From Cichorium intybus (taxonomy: Eukaryota > Streptophyta > Magnoliopsida > Asterales > Asteraceae), in contig CM042017.1 in assembly GCA_023525715.1 (NCBI GenBank), positions 82,964,357 to 83,028,356 of the forward strand: a stretch of DNA of 64,000 nt. Reading direction: 5' to 3'. Below the pieces are notes generated by a model. The model did no database searches. It was given only the letters and a program-made list of their open reading frames with translations, and was not told the DNA's origin. Every line of letters begins with the position of its first letter. Within the stretch, counting starts at the first letter, position 1. Position numbers and translations under genes: made by a program. Below are positions 13,353 through 24,665 of the stretch, one piece after another.

Positions 13353-13486
13353 TCAAATTGATGTGACATTATAAGTTAATGATGAGAGGGTTTTTTTAAG
13401 ATGACACGTTTTATGACGGACAGTGGTCCTGATATTCTTGTTCCCCGACGTTAAAGCGAGAGAGGGAGCGAGAAAGAAATAGAGAA

Positions 13487-13490
<4 letters not shown>

Positions 13491-13550
<60 letters not shown>
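13491..13550. repeat. (GA)n microsatellite
   Basis: A near-perfect GA repeat followed by a run of G. It flanks a dispersed repeat that continues to about 13820. Confidence 0.97.
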
Positions 13551-13559
<9 letters not shown>

Positions 13560-13599
13560 ACGGGTAAAGGCCTAAAGGGTGGGGTTTATTTATTTAGTT

Positions 13600-13820
13600 T
13601 TTTTAATCAAAAAACCATAAAAATTTAAAAAAATGAAAAAAGAAAATAGAAAGGACAATATCGTCATTTTACGTGTTTTTTTTAATAGACCAAACTCGCC
13701 AAAAAATCAATTTTTTGTCCTGTGGTGTTAGTCCAAAACTTTTTGGACCAAAGTAACAATTTTCGGGAAACCACAATTTTCGGGAAACCACAAGTACCAA
13801 AAATGCAATTTTCTCTAAAA
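13600..13820 (-). repeat. Dispersed noncoding repeat, copy 1
   Basis: Read on the minus strand, this resembles 52740-52985: both have a 'gtggtttgccaaaa' type segment, 'ttactttggtccaaaaa', a 'caccacagg' segment and a following stretch rich in A/T-only runs. The two copies lie in opposite orientation. The family is unknown to me; no coding content is seen. Confidence 0.5.
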
Positions 13821-14030
13821 TGAAATTAAAGCAAAATAATAATCTGGAATGGATATTGCCCCTTATTTGTGTTGGTTTTACGTTGGACATGGATTGATCA
13901 GGTCTTTGTATTTACATTTGGTTTGATTTCTTTGCAACTTCCATTTATGTTATGGATCCATGTAAAAAAAAAAAAAAAATTGGATCAGCGGCATAATATT
14001 AAAAAAAGCTAGCAAAACGCTAGCAAAAAA

Positions 14031-14318
14031 TTACGAAGAAGTAATAGTTACATTAGGATTGGACACCCAATCACACCAAGAAATCCTAATAGAACGAAAC
14101 TTAGATCAAATCCAAATAAACGCTTGGGATTGAATGAAATCCCACAGAGCCGTCTTAAAAGGCTTACTCTTATCGAATAATGACCTATTCCGAAAAGACC
14201 AAATCACCCAACCCAAAGTACTACAAACCACCTCCCAACACACTTTCGCGTTTTTCTTCAATCAAAGGTCATCAAACCGAAAATGCCAATCACTAATAGA
14301 AGAACATATGGGGATATC
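14031..14318 (-). pseudogene. LINE (L1-type) ORF2 C-terminal fragment
   Basis: The minus strand gives a 95-codon reading frame ending in TAA at 14031-14033 and containing two in-frame TGA stops. It shows the tail of plant LINE reverse transcriptases: DWHFRFDDL, then CWEVVCSTLGWVIW, SFRNRSLF and LWDFIQSQAFIWI. Only the tail is present, with no endonuclease or polymerase core, so this is a dead 5'-truncated or eroded insertion. Confidence 0.7.
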
Positions 14319-14325
14319 AAGCTCC

Positions 14326-14837
14326 CGGATCTATGTAAATTAATAAGATCTTCGAATTGTAGGGGATTGTGCCCATTGTTTTACCATTATCTTGTCAAGT
14401 ATACTTTGCAAAAGATGATATTTTGGATTTTAATTTGGAAATAGATTTAATTGTAGTTTAGTTTGATTAAATTTGGTTTATTTTAGGGGTTAATATGAAA
14501 GAAGAATGAACCTTTTTAGGGTTTCAATTGATAGATGATAAAAGTACGGCAAAATAATCATTTTAATTTGGACTTCACGTCATTTTTTAACATGTAACAA
14601 TTTACGGACAACACCTACAACAAATAAAACATGTGAATGATGTTAATAACATCTGATAATGCATAGGCATAAAAGTTGAATTTTAGCCTATGTTATATAA
14701 ATACATGCACTAAAGTGATTAGTTAGTAAATGGTAAATGCGATATTTCCAATATGAGATCAACGAAAAGACATAACCTTACAGCAAATAATCACTTTAGA
14801 GACCACGTGCAACAAATGAATAATTTGGATAATTTTA
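14326..14837. other. No gene seen between LINE fragment and LTR element
   Basis: AT-rich sequence with no supported open frame. It ends with the ATAAC duplication (14838-14842) of the next element. Confidence 0.5.
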
Positions 14838-14842
14838 ATAAC

Positions 14843-15207
14843 TGTTAGGATCGAGACACTTAGCATACGAACACGAAACTCACACACTCAGCTCACAAAT
14901 TAAGAACGCAAGGATTTTACGTGGTTCGGATTCGGTGTCAATCCTACATCCACGGGCACAACTAGATTTTATTTGAATGAGGAGATTACAAGAGATACAC
15001 ACTCAATCTTTGCATGTATTGTGTGTTGTGGTGCATGTTGTTCTTTAACTAATGGCCTATTTATACAAGTTTTGAGGTGCACTATTAACAATGGAAACAT
15101 AAGAAATTTTCCTTCAATAATAGGGGCAGCACCAACTTCTTCACCAAACTTCTTTGACATTCACCAACCTCACCAACCAAGTGAAAAATCTTCACTTTCA
15201 CATAACA
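14843..15207 (-). repeat. 3' LTR of the GAG-only element
   Basis: Direct repeat of 17355-17719 with TG...CA ends. On the minus strand a TATAAATAG box lies near 15055-15065, the likely promoter position. The purine tract follows at 15208-15220. Confidence 0.92.
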
Positions 15208-15333
15208 ATCTCCCACTTGAAGATTTTTAACATCTCTCATTAATCTCCGAACAAACAAGTCTTCCAAGCTTCCAGTTCCCAAGAACAAGCTAAGACTCAG
15301 TCAAATTCCCTTAGTTGTAGCCGCCCCTCATCT

Positions 15334-16881
15334 TCAAGTACTAGAAGGGCCAGTTGAAGCTCCCACTAGCTCTAACTCAGCCGTGGCTAATCCCACCACC
15401 GACTCATCCTCTGTCTCAACCGGTTTGGATACTCCACCAGATCCAGAGATACACCGAGGACCACTAACACTCTCCAAACTTTGCAAACTTCCAACAGGAG
15501 AGAATTTTTCAGTCTTAGTCTTCAAAACCCAACGGCTCTTTGTAACTGTACCCGGAACACACCCCGTGCTCCCACTGTCACAAAATCCCCTGAATGGTTT
15601 AGACTTTCCGACTCGTTCAGCTAACATCCCCTTGGCTCCAGAATTCATGTTTGCAAAATGAACTCTCTTAGCACTAGATTTAGCGAACCACATTTTGTCA
15701 TGCTTAACGGGGACGGTCATACTTCCCTCAGCAGGTACCTCAACCATATACAATGACCCACGCTTCATACCTTGAGCAATCACCGAATTACCATTGACCA
15801 CTCTCCATTTACCACCACCAAACCTTACTTCCAGTCCTTGTTTATCCAGCTGACCAACAGAAATTAATTTCTTCTTCAGCTCCGGAATCACCCGGACATT
15901 CTTCAGGTTCCATGTAGTTCCCAATGAAGTAACCAGATCAATATCTCCCATGCCCGTTACTTGAAGCATCTCGTCATTTGCTAACCGTACCTTCCCAAAA
16001 TCTCCTTCTTTTAGATTCACCATCGTTTCTCCGTTGTCCATGGCGTGAAACGAAGCCCCTGAATCCATGACCCAAGAGTCTACAGAACTTTCCATACTTA
16101 GTATCAGTGCATCATCCTCAGACACACCCTCAGTACCAGCAATGTTCAATTCTTTCTTTGGACATTGACTCTTAACATGTCCCACCTCTTGGCAGTTCCA
16201 GCACTTCACATTCTTCCTAGTTCTAGAAGAACTTCTTCCTCGGCTCCCACTGTTCCTGCTATTCCTTCTACCTCTGGCCATATTCAATAACGCAGAAGAA
16301 GATGATCCATCTTGATTTTTGCGTCTGATATCCTCGCCCAAAACCAAGTCTCTAACCCCTTCAAAAGTCATACCACTAGCTCCCACGGAGCTAGTAACAG
16401 CCGTAACTGTTCCGGACCAACTATCAGGTAGTGAAGCTAGCAGCAGTGCAGCTTGAGTTTCATTATCAAATTTAATTCCCACAGATGATATTCTGGACAG
16501 AATTGAATTTAGATTGTTAATGTGCACCGTAACAGAACTTTCCTTATTCATCCTTGTAGTGAATAACTCCCTCATCAAGAACACCTTGTTAGCCGCCGAC
16601 GGTTTCTCATACATGTTCGTCAGAGCATCCATCATATCACGCGCCGTGGTTTCCTTCATGATGTTGAAAGCAACGCTCCTTTCCAACGACAACGTAATAA
16701 CCGCCTTAGCTTTCTTGTTCTTTGAGTTCCACGCATCTTCAGCAGCTTTTTCCATTTTTTCCGGCTTGTCCCCAAGTACCACATCCAAGTCTTTCTGACA
16801 TAACAATGCTTCTATTTGCATTTTCCACCAACTAAAGTCAGAACCGTTGAACTTCTCGATTACAATCTTGTCTTCAGCCAT
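15334..16881 (-). CDS. Copia-type GAG with zinc knuckle and protease motif, no pol
   Basis: The ORF opens at MAEDKIVIEK (ATG at 16881; an upstream in-frame ATG at 16980 is less likely because homologues begin at MAED) and gives 515 residues. Domains in order: UBN2-type GAG (about 1-200, with WWKMQIEALL and LPDSWSG), an Arg/Ser-rich linker, a CCHC zinc knuckle CWNCQEVGHVKSQC near 230, an aspartic protease signature WVMDSGASFHA near 275, and a KKLISVGQLDKQG segment as in the region before integrase. The last 130 residues match no polyprotein domain I know. The frame is intact. The product would build particles; integrase and reverse transcriptase are absent. A close relative lies at 26466-28049. 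Confidence 0.88.
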   Translation of the reverse strand: MAEDKIVIEKFNGSDFSWWKMQIEALLCQKDLDVVLGDKPEKMEKAAEDAWNSKNKKAKAVITLSLERSVAFNIMKETTARDMMDALTNMYEKPSAANKVFLMRELFTTRMNKESSVTVHINNLNSILSRISSVGIKFDNETQAALLLASLPDSWSGTVTAVTSSVGASGMTFEGVRDLVLGEDIRRKNQDGSSSSALLNMARGRRNSRNSGSRGRSSSRTRKNVKCWNCQEVGHVKSQCPKKELNIAGTEGVSEDDALILSMESSVDSWVMDSGASFHAMDNGETMVNLKEGDFGKVRLANDEMLQVTGMGDIDLVTSLGTTWNLKNVRVIPELKKKLISVGQLDKQGLEVRFGGGKWRVVNGNSVIAQGMKRGSLYMVEVPAEGSMTVPVKHDKMWFAKSSAKRVHFANMNSGAKGMLAERVGKSKPFRGFCDSGSTGCVPGTVTKSRWVLKTKTEKFSPVGSLQSLESVSGPRCISGSGGVSKPVETEDESVVGLATAELELVGASTGPSST

Positions 16882-17340
16882 TACGAGAAACAAGAAACAA
16901 CTCGAGACAATTTTGCAATTTTTCTGAGACTTCAGGACCTGTCTTGCAATTTCCTGGAAGTTCAGGGACTTGTTTTGCAATTTTCTGGAACTTCAAGGAC
17001 CTGTTTTGCAATTTTCTGGAAAATCCGCTACAGTACTGCTACAGGAAGCGCTACAGTGAACTGCTACAGGAACGCTACAGTGAAATGCTACAGTGTCGTC
17101 TTCTCCGGCGGACTTCGGCGCTACAGTGTCGTCTTCTCCGGCGATCTGGTTTCTCCGGTCACTATTCCGGTGAACGTTTGACCGGCGATTTGGAGGTCTT
17201 CCGGTGGTCGAAAAAATCCAAAAAATATATTTTCGGAATCTGCGGAACGAGACCTTTCCAACAGCGTAAACCAAAATCGTTTTTGAGACAAAATTGTTTT
17301 TGACCAAAAACAGAAAATCACCCTCTGGAGCTATACCAAG

Positions 17341-17352
17341 GCTCTGATACCA
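17341..17352 (-). other. Primer binding site (initiator-Met tRNA)
   Basis: Minus strand TGGTATCAGAGC two bases from the 5' LTR; supports reverse transcription primed by initiator-Met tRNA. Confidence 0.9.
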
Positions 17353-17354
17353 CT

Positions 17355-17719
17355 TGTTAGAATCGAGACACTTAGCATACGAACACGAAACTCACACACT
17401 CAGCTCACAAATTAAGAACACAATGATTTTACGTGGTTCGGATTCGGTGTCAATCCTACATCCACGGGCACAACTAGATTTTATTTGAATGAGGAGATTA
17501 CAAGAGATACACACTCAATCTTTGCATGTATTGTGTGTTGTGGTGCATGTTGTTCTTCAACTAAAGGCCTATTTATACAAGTTTTGAGGTGCACTATTAA
17601 CAATGGAAACATAAGAAATTTTCCTTCAATAATAGGGGCTGCACCAACTTCTTCACCAAACTTCTTTGACATTCACCAACCTCACCAACCAAGTGAAAAA
17701 TCTTCACTTTCACATAACA
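17355..17719 (-). repeat. 5' LTR of the GAG-only element
   Basis: Near-identical partner of 14843-15207. Its end facing the primer site shares about 90 bases with the LTRs at 962-1231 and 31214-31546. Confidence 0.92.
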
Positions 17720-18014
17720 ATAACTATCAAAAAAGCAGAAGGATGAAAGTTGTAATTTAGTCTATTCTTTTCTAAACACATGCAACAATTAGTAAATGGT
17801 AAATGAGAAAGAGCATATTCTTTTTATGCTAAGTTAAAAATAAAACCTAAAAGCAACACATCCTATAATTAAAGCCATGAAGATATATTGGGAGAAATAG
17901 CAAGTTGATTTTAAAGGTCTTAATAAAAAAATTAAGTTACATAATGTATAATTAGTGGTTACTTTTGCAACGCAATAGCATTGTGATCACATCAATAAGT
18001 ATAACCTTATATAT

Positions 18015-18480
18015 AAATAGAGAGATATGGTAGTGAAAAAGTAGGTTACCTTGAGAAATGCAGTTGGTCTTGTATTAGCTTCCTATAACCTTGAGAATTT
18101 GCAAAAGTTAGTTAGCATGAGATTTAACTCAAATCAATTGTATCCGGAGTCATTCCAAGTTTTATAGCTCTTGATTTTATTTTATTTTTTATCATTACGT
18201 TGGTTAAAATTGGATGCCAACAACTTTAATGGTGAACTTCCTTGAGAATTGGGAAATTTACGAGTTTTAGATTTGGGTAAGAATAAATTGTATAGTTCGG
18301 TGAACAAATTTACGAGTTGTATGCAACCTCTAAAACTTAAAGATTTGAAGTTTTGCACGAAAATTGGGAATTCGTCCGTGAAACTATGTTGTCTAACCTC
18401 AAAACCGTCTAAGATGTGATTTTGTCTCGACTCCATTTTCAAAGAATTTATTATCATCCAAATGTAAGACTCATATATCT
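18015..18480 (+). pseudogene. Leucine-rich-repeat protein fragment, copy 1
   Basis: Two broken forward frames give LRR-like peptides: one around 18085 (ASYNLENLQKLVSMRFNSNQL) and one around 18206 (LDANNFNGELP, stop, ELGNLRVLDLGKNKL). These fit the plant LRR consensus with N-x-F-x-G and G-N-L-x-x-L. In-frame stops follow soon, and no kinase or signal peptide is visible. A second copy lies at 22568-23190. It is likely a relic of an LRR receptor-like gene. Confidence 0.55.
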
Positions 18481-18547
18481 CGTTACTAGAGAAAATTCAC
18501 CACGATAATTATTGTCATTCAAAATAACCAAAATGATGATAAAGCAT

Positions 18548-19239
18548 TAAGAGCCATAGAGCTTAGATTGACACGGAACTAGACCTGGCAATGAAGCGAG
18601 TTTGGAGCGGATCGACATTGATCCAAACCCGTTTAGCAAATTCCAAAAGCTGATCCAAACCCGACCCGTTACCCGCAGGGTTTGCAATAATCAAACCCAT
18701 ACCCTTATCCACCGGATCAATGGATACCCAACTCTTTTACCCGACCTATTTACAATATTAAAGATACATAATAATTATCCATTCCAACAAATATAAAATG
18801 AATAACATTTTTACTTAATACTTGTAAAAAACTCTTCATAATAAAAAAAAAGTCTAATATAGCTTAATACTTAAAATAACAATCTCAAAACATAACAAAT
18901 GTGTACTATTGCAAACATACATGAGAAAATATAGGCATTGAGATTCATTTTCAAAAAATCCAGAATTTGAACGATGCACGTACCGATTACTTGGACAAAA
19001 GTAAGCACATATAATTAAATACTAAGTTGTAAAACTAATAATTTATAAATTATAAATATATTTTTTATAATTTACACGAGGCATGTCATTAATGGATCGG
19101 ATCGATAGTGATCCAAACTCAACCCTTTTAATAAAAGGGTTAACGGGTACGGATCGTTAACGGATAAATGGATCACAAACAATAATCAAAACCCATAAAT
19201 TTTGCACTAAGAGCCATAGAGCTTAGATTGACACGGAAC
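18548..19239. mobile_element. Insertion of about 0.63 kb between 32-bp direct repeats
   Basis: The 32 bases at 18548-18579 recur exactly at 19208-19239, while the paralogous locus near 23930-23965 has them once. The inserted sequence (about 18580-19207) is rich in GGATCGGATC and CCAAACCCG motifs and contains the palindrome AACCCTTTTAATAAAAGGGTT's arms near 19125. No ORF of note. A 32-bp duplication is too long for common DNA transposons; the element class is not known to me. Confidence 0.6.
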
Positions 19240-19796
19240 AACTAATTTGAATTTTCCTCGCTAAATCTCAAAGTGACAAAATTCTCGATACATTGAAATT
19301 TTGACCAATAACATCCACCACAAGATTTGCCAACTTGATTCCACAACAGCTGTGGAAAAAATTAAGTGAAACCACATGATAAAAATTTTGACACGCTGCC
19401 ATGTAAATATGGACCGCAAATCATTTATCGAATACCCTAAACGGAAGCTCGATCTTAATTTATACAACAACAAAAACTTTTCTCAAAAACAGCGAATAAA
19501 AAGCCAGGTCATGACCCAAAAGTCAAATATTAAACAATACAAATTACACTTCAAATGAATCAAGAAAAACACCATAACTTGGGCATTTCAAATCATCAAA
19601 TTCATCAGAATCGGTCTTTTCTATCAATGGCCTTGTTAATTAAAAATTCAGATAGACAGCCTAATAAATAAATAAATGAAATCATCCGGCTTCGTATGGT
19701 GATGGTCATCGCGGTTGCGGTGGCGATCGCTAGAACTTATAATTCAATGGACGAAATTACAAGACTCATGGCGGAGGAGGATTTGGTACTTACTAA

Positions 19797-20421
19797 TAGG
19801 GATGAGCATGGATCGGTTTGGGTCGGTTTTGACCCAAAAACTGAACCCAAACCGATAGCATCGGTTTTCAAATATTCAAACCCAACCCACACCCAAACCC
19901 ATCGGTTCGGTTTTTCGGGTTTTGGATTCTACTCGGTTCGGTTTCGGTTTTAAACCGAATCCAAACCCAAATCTTAGAATATGGTACTTGGTTGAGAAAT
20001 CAATATTTATAGAACAGAAGGAAGGTATAACTTTGATGTTTCAGCCGATGTGGGAGATTGAGTGATTTTTATGTTATTAACCCTTTAAAATAACACGCCA
20101 ACATTAAAGCTGCAAAACGAAAACTTCTAACAACGAGATTAGAACGTGCGACCTTCGGTATGCTTGCCCAGCGCCTTATCCAGCTGAACTAAATACTTTA
20201 TGCGCTAGAATTACGTGAACATTAAATATATTGTATCCGTAAAATATATATTTAAAATATTTAATACATATCGGTTCGGTTTTTCTCGGTTTTGGCATCT
20301 CAAAAAACCGAACCTAAACCGAAATTTTCGATTTTTGAAAAATTAAAAACATTGGTTCGGTTTCATGTTCGGTTTCGGTTTTTCGGTTTTTGGGTTTGCG
20401 GTTCGGTTTTGCTCATCCCTA
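19797..20421. mobile_element. hAT-type nonautonomous element with 8-bp duplication
   Basis: Terminal inverted repeats TAGGGATGAGCA (19797) and TGCTCATCCCTA (20421) are flanked by the 8-bp duplication CTTACTAA (19789-19796 and 20422-20429), typical of hAT. The paralogous locus near 24520-24535 carries CTTACTAA once without the element. The ends are rich in CGGTTCGG/CCGAACC. There is no transposase; a tRNA-like segment lies inside. Confidence 0.9.
20131..20195 (-). mobile_element. tRNA-like segment (SINE head or tRNA relic) inside the hAT element
   Basis: On the minus strand an A-box-like TAGTTCAGCTGG (about 20180-20191) is followed at tRNA-like spacing by a B-box-like CGTTCTAATC (20137-20146). 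The piece between resembles an anticodon arm ending in CCGAAGGTCGCACG. It may be a tRNA-derived SINE or a tRNA pseudogene. No clear 3' CCA or full acceptor stem was found. Confidence 0.45.
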
Positions 20422-20638
20422 CTTACTAAGTGGAGCGTATGTTGGCGTCCTATATGAAACCTACGTACAAAAAGATTTTGCAATTAAAACACAGCAATGA
20501 ATCTCATAACACCTTAAAGGCTTAAACCCAAAAGTGTACTATGAGCCTCTTCATTCCACAATTGGGCTCACAAATCAATTTGGGCTTAGTTATTTTTCTT
20601 TAAAGTAGCATTCATCATTTTGTTAGGGTGTTTGGGAT

Positions 20639-21044
20639 CAGGGGTGACCGGGTGAGCATTTGGTCCTTAGAACCGAGCCCAAACCCAAGAACTGAGGGAA
20701 CCGAACCGAGGTAAAAAACCAAGTGCTATGCTTAGTCGGTTATCGGTATACATATGTTGCTTATCTTGGTCTCGGTACCGATCGGGCTCGGTATCGATCG
20801 ATCGGTCGGGTCTCGGGTTTTGTTACCAAGTTAATATTGAATTTTAAAAAGTATGGTTAGTCCTGCTCGGTTTTTATCGGTCCCAAGACCTAACCCAACT
20901 ATACTCGAGCAAACCCTAACCCGAACCCAAGACCAAGTCTCCTAGTTTGGCCGGTCCTCGGTTCCCTTCAACATCTTTCCTCGGTCTCGGTCCTGATCGG
21001 ATTCGGTCTGGGTCGGGTTGGTCCTAGTCCCAAGCTCATCCCTA
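20639..21044. mobile_element. hAT-type MITE, copy 1
   Basis: Ends CAGGGGTGA and TCATCCCTA form imperfect inverted repeats. The flanks are TTTGGGAT (20631-20638) and ATTGGGAT (21045-21052), an 8-bp duplication with one change. The interior is rich in CGGTCTCGG and CCCAAACCC. The same element occurs at 42941-51418, where it is split by a Gypsy-like insertion. Confidence 0.8.
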
Positions 21045-21173
21045 ATTGGGATTGCTTATTTACTTTTTGATACAAGTGTTTATTGTTTTGTAAGCTGAAA
21101 ATGTTCTTTTTGACAAATATTATAATTATATAAAATAATATTAATTTTCTTATAAAAATTATAATATTTTGAC

Positions 21174-22065
21174 CAAGGTTATCAAACTCGAGATCCTACC
21201 TAGGATCGTTTTTTGTTTTGCAAAATCGGGATCGTAGGATCGGATCGGATCATAAGATTCTACCAAAAGCACAAAAAATGAAGAAATACATATTATACCA
21301 TAAGTTCATAAGTTACAAAAAAAAAGTTTCAAATATTCAAAATAGCTAATAGACATATCCAATCTAATTTAATCTAAAATAACAAATGGATATAGAAATT
21401 AACGAAATTACAGATATACAAACATATTCAGAACATAAAGATTCAGTGCAGAAAGATTCAGAGCTTCGAGCATTCAGAAAAACATTAGAAACATTGAACG
21501 AGCATTCAGAATTCAGAAACCATTAGGGATAATGAGCAGTGAAATTCAGAAAGTTGTTAGGTATAGAGGAGAAACCTGTTGAATAGGAGCTGTTGCAGAC
21601 CTCGCTGGCTCGATTGCTACTTAATCTCGAGCATTCAGAAACCTACGTTTGCTGGCAATGCAGGAATGCGACGAACTGGCGAAGGTCGAAGAGGGTGAGT
21701 GAGACTGTGAGAGCTTGAGAGTGGAGACTGAGCGAGACTGTGAGAGAGGGAGGAGACGAGGTCACGAGGATGTCTCTCAGTCGACCGATGGAGTTGGAGT
21801 AATGAGAATTGAGAAAGACAGAAGAAAGTTAGGGTTAAAAGTAGAATGAAGGTCAAAATGTCAAAATTTAAATAAAACAAAAAATCAATTTTTTATTAAA
21901 TTACAAACTCGGATCGTATACGAGTTTACGAGTCACGATACGATTCTACGATTTTACTTCCGAGTTTGCTTAAAAACGAGTTTAGTAGACTCGGACTCGT
22001 TTTCGGGATCTAGGGTCGTAAACTCGTACGAGTTTACGAGTATACTCGCGAGTTTAATAACCTTG
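21174..22065. mobile_element. hAT-type element with 8-bp duplication and an empty site
   Basis: Inverted ends CAAGGTTATCAAACTCG and CGAGTTTAATAACCTTG are flanked by ATTTTGAC at 21166-21173 and 22066-22073. The paralogous sequence at about 51716-51725 holds ATTTTGAC once, followed directly by the same downstream sequence. The terminal regions are rich in ACTCGTACGAG and GGATCGGATC. No transposase is encoded. Confidence 0.88.
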
Positions 22066-22404
22066 ATTTTGACACACTCACAGGTCTTATAACAAATAAA
22101 TGTATTTATACATTAAAAGATCTTTACAAACATGAGATATACAAAAAAAAAATTGTATATGGATGTCTATTTAAAGAGGATGAAAAACTATAATTTTGGT
22201 ATTTTTAGTTTTTTTTCGAAAAAAGAATAAGCTTAAAAATTAAAAAAACATAAAAAAACGAAATGAGTTTTTTGCTATAATCATCTACATTGGCGTCTAA
22301 CTAGTAAATGTACATCATTTTTTATGGCCGTAGATCTTTTACATTCCGACCACACGATTGGTTCCTTGGCTCCTTATTTTAAATAGGTCTCTATTGAACC
22401 CAAC

Positions 22405-22567
<163 letters not shown>

Positions 22568-23190
22568 ATAGAGAGATATGGTAGTGTGAAAAAGTTGGTT
22601 ACCTTGAGATATGCAGGTGGTGTTGTATTAGCTTCCTATAACTTGGAGAATTTGCAAAAATTGGTTACCATGAGATTTAACTCAAATCAGTTGTATCTGT
22701 AGTCATTCCAAGTTTTATAGCTCTTGATTTTTTTTATCATTACTTTGGTTAAATTTGGATGCCAACAACTTTAATGGTAACTTCCTTGAATTGGCAAATT
22801 TTTGTATTAGCTTCCTATAACTTGGAGAATTTTCAAAAATTGGTTACCATGAGATTTAACTCAAATCAGTTGTATCTGTAGTCATTCCAAGTTTTATAGC
22901 TCTTGATTTTTTTTATCATTACTTTGGTTAAATTTGGATGCCAACAACTTTAATGGTAACTTCCTTGAATTGGCAAATTTACGAGTTTTAGATTTGGGTG
23001 AGAATAACTTGTATAGTCCGGTGAACAAATTTACTAGTCGTATGCAACCTTTAAAACTTAAAGATTTGAATTTTGCACGAAAATTGGGAATTCCTCTATG
23101 AAATTATGTTGTCTAACCTCAAAACCGTCAAATATATGATTTTGTCTCGAATCCTTTTTCACATAATTTATTATCACCCAAATCTAGGAC
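22568..23190 (+). pseudogene. Leucine-rich-repeat protein fragment, copy 2
   Basis: Direct paralogue of 18015-18480 with the same LRR-like peptides (ASYNLENLQKLVTMRFNSNQL, then a LDANNF-type segment). It contains an extra tandem duplication of 179 bases (first unit from about 22624, second from 22803). Stops and indels break it. It continues past an LTR insertion into 23859-24575, which matches 18475-20455. Confidence 0.55.
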
Positions 23191-23196
23191 TCATAT

Positions 23197-23853
23197 TGTT
23201 AGTGAATGGGTTAGGGCTTCGGCCCAATGTGTTAGTGTTTGGGTTAGGGTTTCGGCCCAATGACGTTTAGGGTTTTGCTATATATATTCTTATGTAACCT
23301 CTCTTATGAATCAATGAGAATATTAGCCTTTCTATATTCCAACATGGTATCAGAGCGGGTTTAGTGCTGACCACAACCACGTGCCGCCACCGCCCACCTC
23401 CGGCGACATTCTTCGTCGGAGGTGCCTTCCCTTCCGTTAGTTTCTTTGCATTTCAGTTTTCCTTTATTCACTTTAAAATAACCCACGACAACCCAAACAC
23501 ATTCACTTTATCGAAACTTGAGTTTGCACTTCTTCCTTCAGCCGTCATCTTCTCCGGCGGCTCATCTCCGGCTCCGGCGGCTCATCTCCGCCGCCTCTGC
23601 ACCACCGCCACCCTCTCTTCTGTCGCTAGAACTCAAGCAACCTCCGCCGCCTCCTTCTCCGGCATCTTCTTCTCCTTCTCCGACTGTCTTCTCTGTTCGC
23701 CCGCTCCTCCCCAGCGAACACCACCACCGTCCTCTACCTGCTGCTGCCTCTTCTTCCTTCTCCTTCCCTCCTGCTCCCGTTCGTGACCTGCAACCGGTTT
23801 CCGTTCGTGATTTGCGCCGCCCAGCCGCCGGTTCTGCCTTTCTATATTCCAAC
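23197..23853 (+). mobile_element. Internally deleted LTR element with intact CATAT duplication
   Basis: It starts with a 148-bp LTR (23197-23344, TGTTAG...CCAACA), followed directly by primer site TGGTATCAGAGC (23345-23356) and about 480 bases of GC-rich interior. It ends with only the last 18 or so bases of the 3' LTR. The duplication CATAT is present on both sides (23192-23196 and 23854-23858), and 18473-18485 is the uninterrupted site. The open frame at 23364-23786 has no recognisable domain and is low-complexity Pro/Ser. Confidence 0.85.
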
Positions 23854-23858
23854 ACATA

Positions 23859-24575
23859 TATCTCGTAACTCAAGAAAATTCACCAAGATAGTTATTGTCA
23901 TTCAAAATAACCAAAATGATGATAAAGACTTAAGAGCCATAGAGCTTAGATTGACACGGAACAACTAATTTGAATTGCCCTCGCTAAATCTCAAAGTGAC
24001 CAGCTTTTGAAAATTCTCGATACATTGAAAATTTGACCAATAACATCCACCACAAGATTTGCCAACTTGATTCCACAACAGCTGTGGAAAAAATTAACTG
24101 AAATCACATGATAAAAATTTGACACGCTGCCATGTAAATATGGACTGCAAATCATTTATCGAATACCCTAAACGGAAGCTCGATCTTAATTTATACATCA
24201 ACAAAAACTTTTCTCAAAAGCAGCGAATAAAAAGCCAGGTCATGAGTCATGACCCAAAAGTCAAATATTAAACAATACAAATTACACTTCAAATGAATCA
24301 AGAAAAACACCATAACTTGGGCATTTCAAATCATCAAATTCATCAGAATCAGTCCTTTGTATCAATGGCCTTGTAATTAAAAATTCAGATAGACAGCCTA
24401 ATAAATAAATAAATAAATGAAATCATACGGCTTCGTATGGTGACGGTGGTCGCTGTTGCGGTGGCGATCGCTGGAACTTAATTCAATGGACGAAATTACA
24501 AGACTCATGGCGGAGGACAATTTGGTACTTACTAAGTGGAGCGTATGTTGGCGTCCTATATGAACCCTACCTCCA
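23859..24575. repeat. Direct duplicate of the 18475-20455 block
   Basis: This segment matches 18475-18579, 19208-19796 and 20422-20455 almost base for base, without the two insertions found there. It shows no gene of its own. Confidence 0.85.
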
Positions 24576-24665
24576 GATCAATTATGGGCAATATGGACCA
24601 TTGTCGTGTGACCATATCATTATCACATATTATCAAACTAGGTTAATAACCCGTGTACTACACGG

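Larger units (their letters stand above)
14843..17719 (-). mobile_element. Complete GAG-protease-only LTR retrotransposon (Copia-derived, TR-GAG type)
   Basis: Two 365-bp LTRs (14843-15207 and 17355-17719) with TGTTAG...AACA ends flank a 2.1-kb interior. The target duplication ATAAC is present at 14838-14842 and 17720-17724. The primer site is at 17341-17352 and the purine tract (minus strand AAGTGGGAGAT) lies just inside the left LTR. By eye the LTRs differ at about six positions, so the insertion is fairly young. One ORF codes GAG plus a protease motif; there is no integrase, reverse transcriptase or RNase H. It must rely on a partner element. Confidence 0.92.

Noticed and set aside
23364..23786. 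140-codon Pro/Ser-rich forward frame
   Set aside because: It lies in the interior of the deleted LTR element, has overlapping long frames on both strands due to GC-rich low complexity, and no GAG motif is visible.
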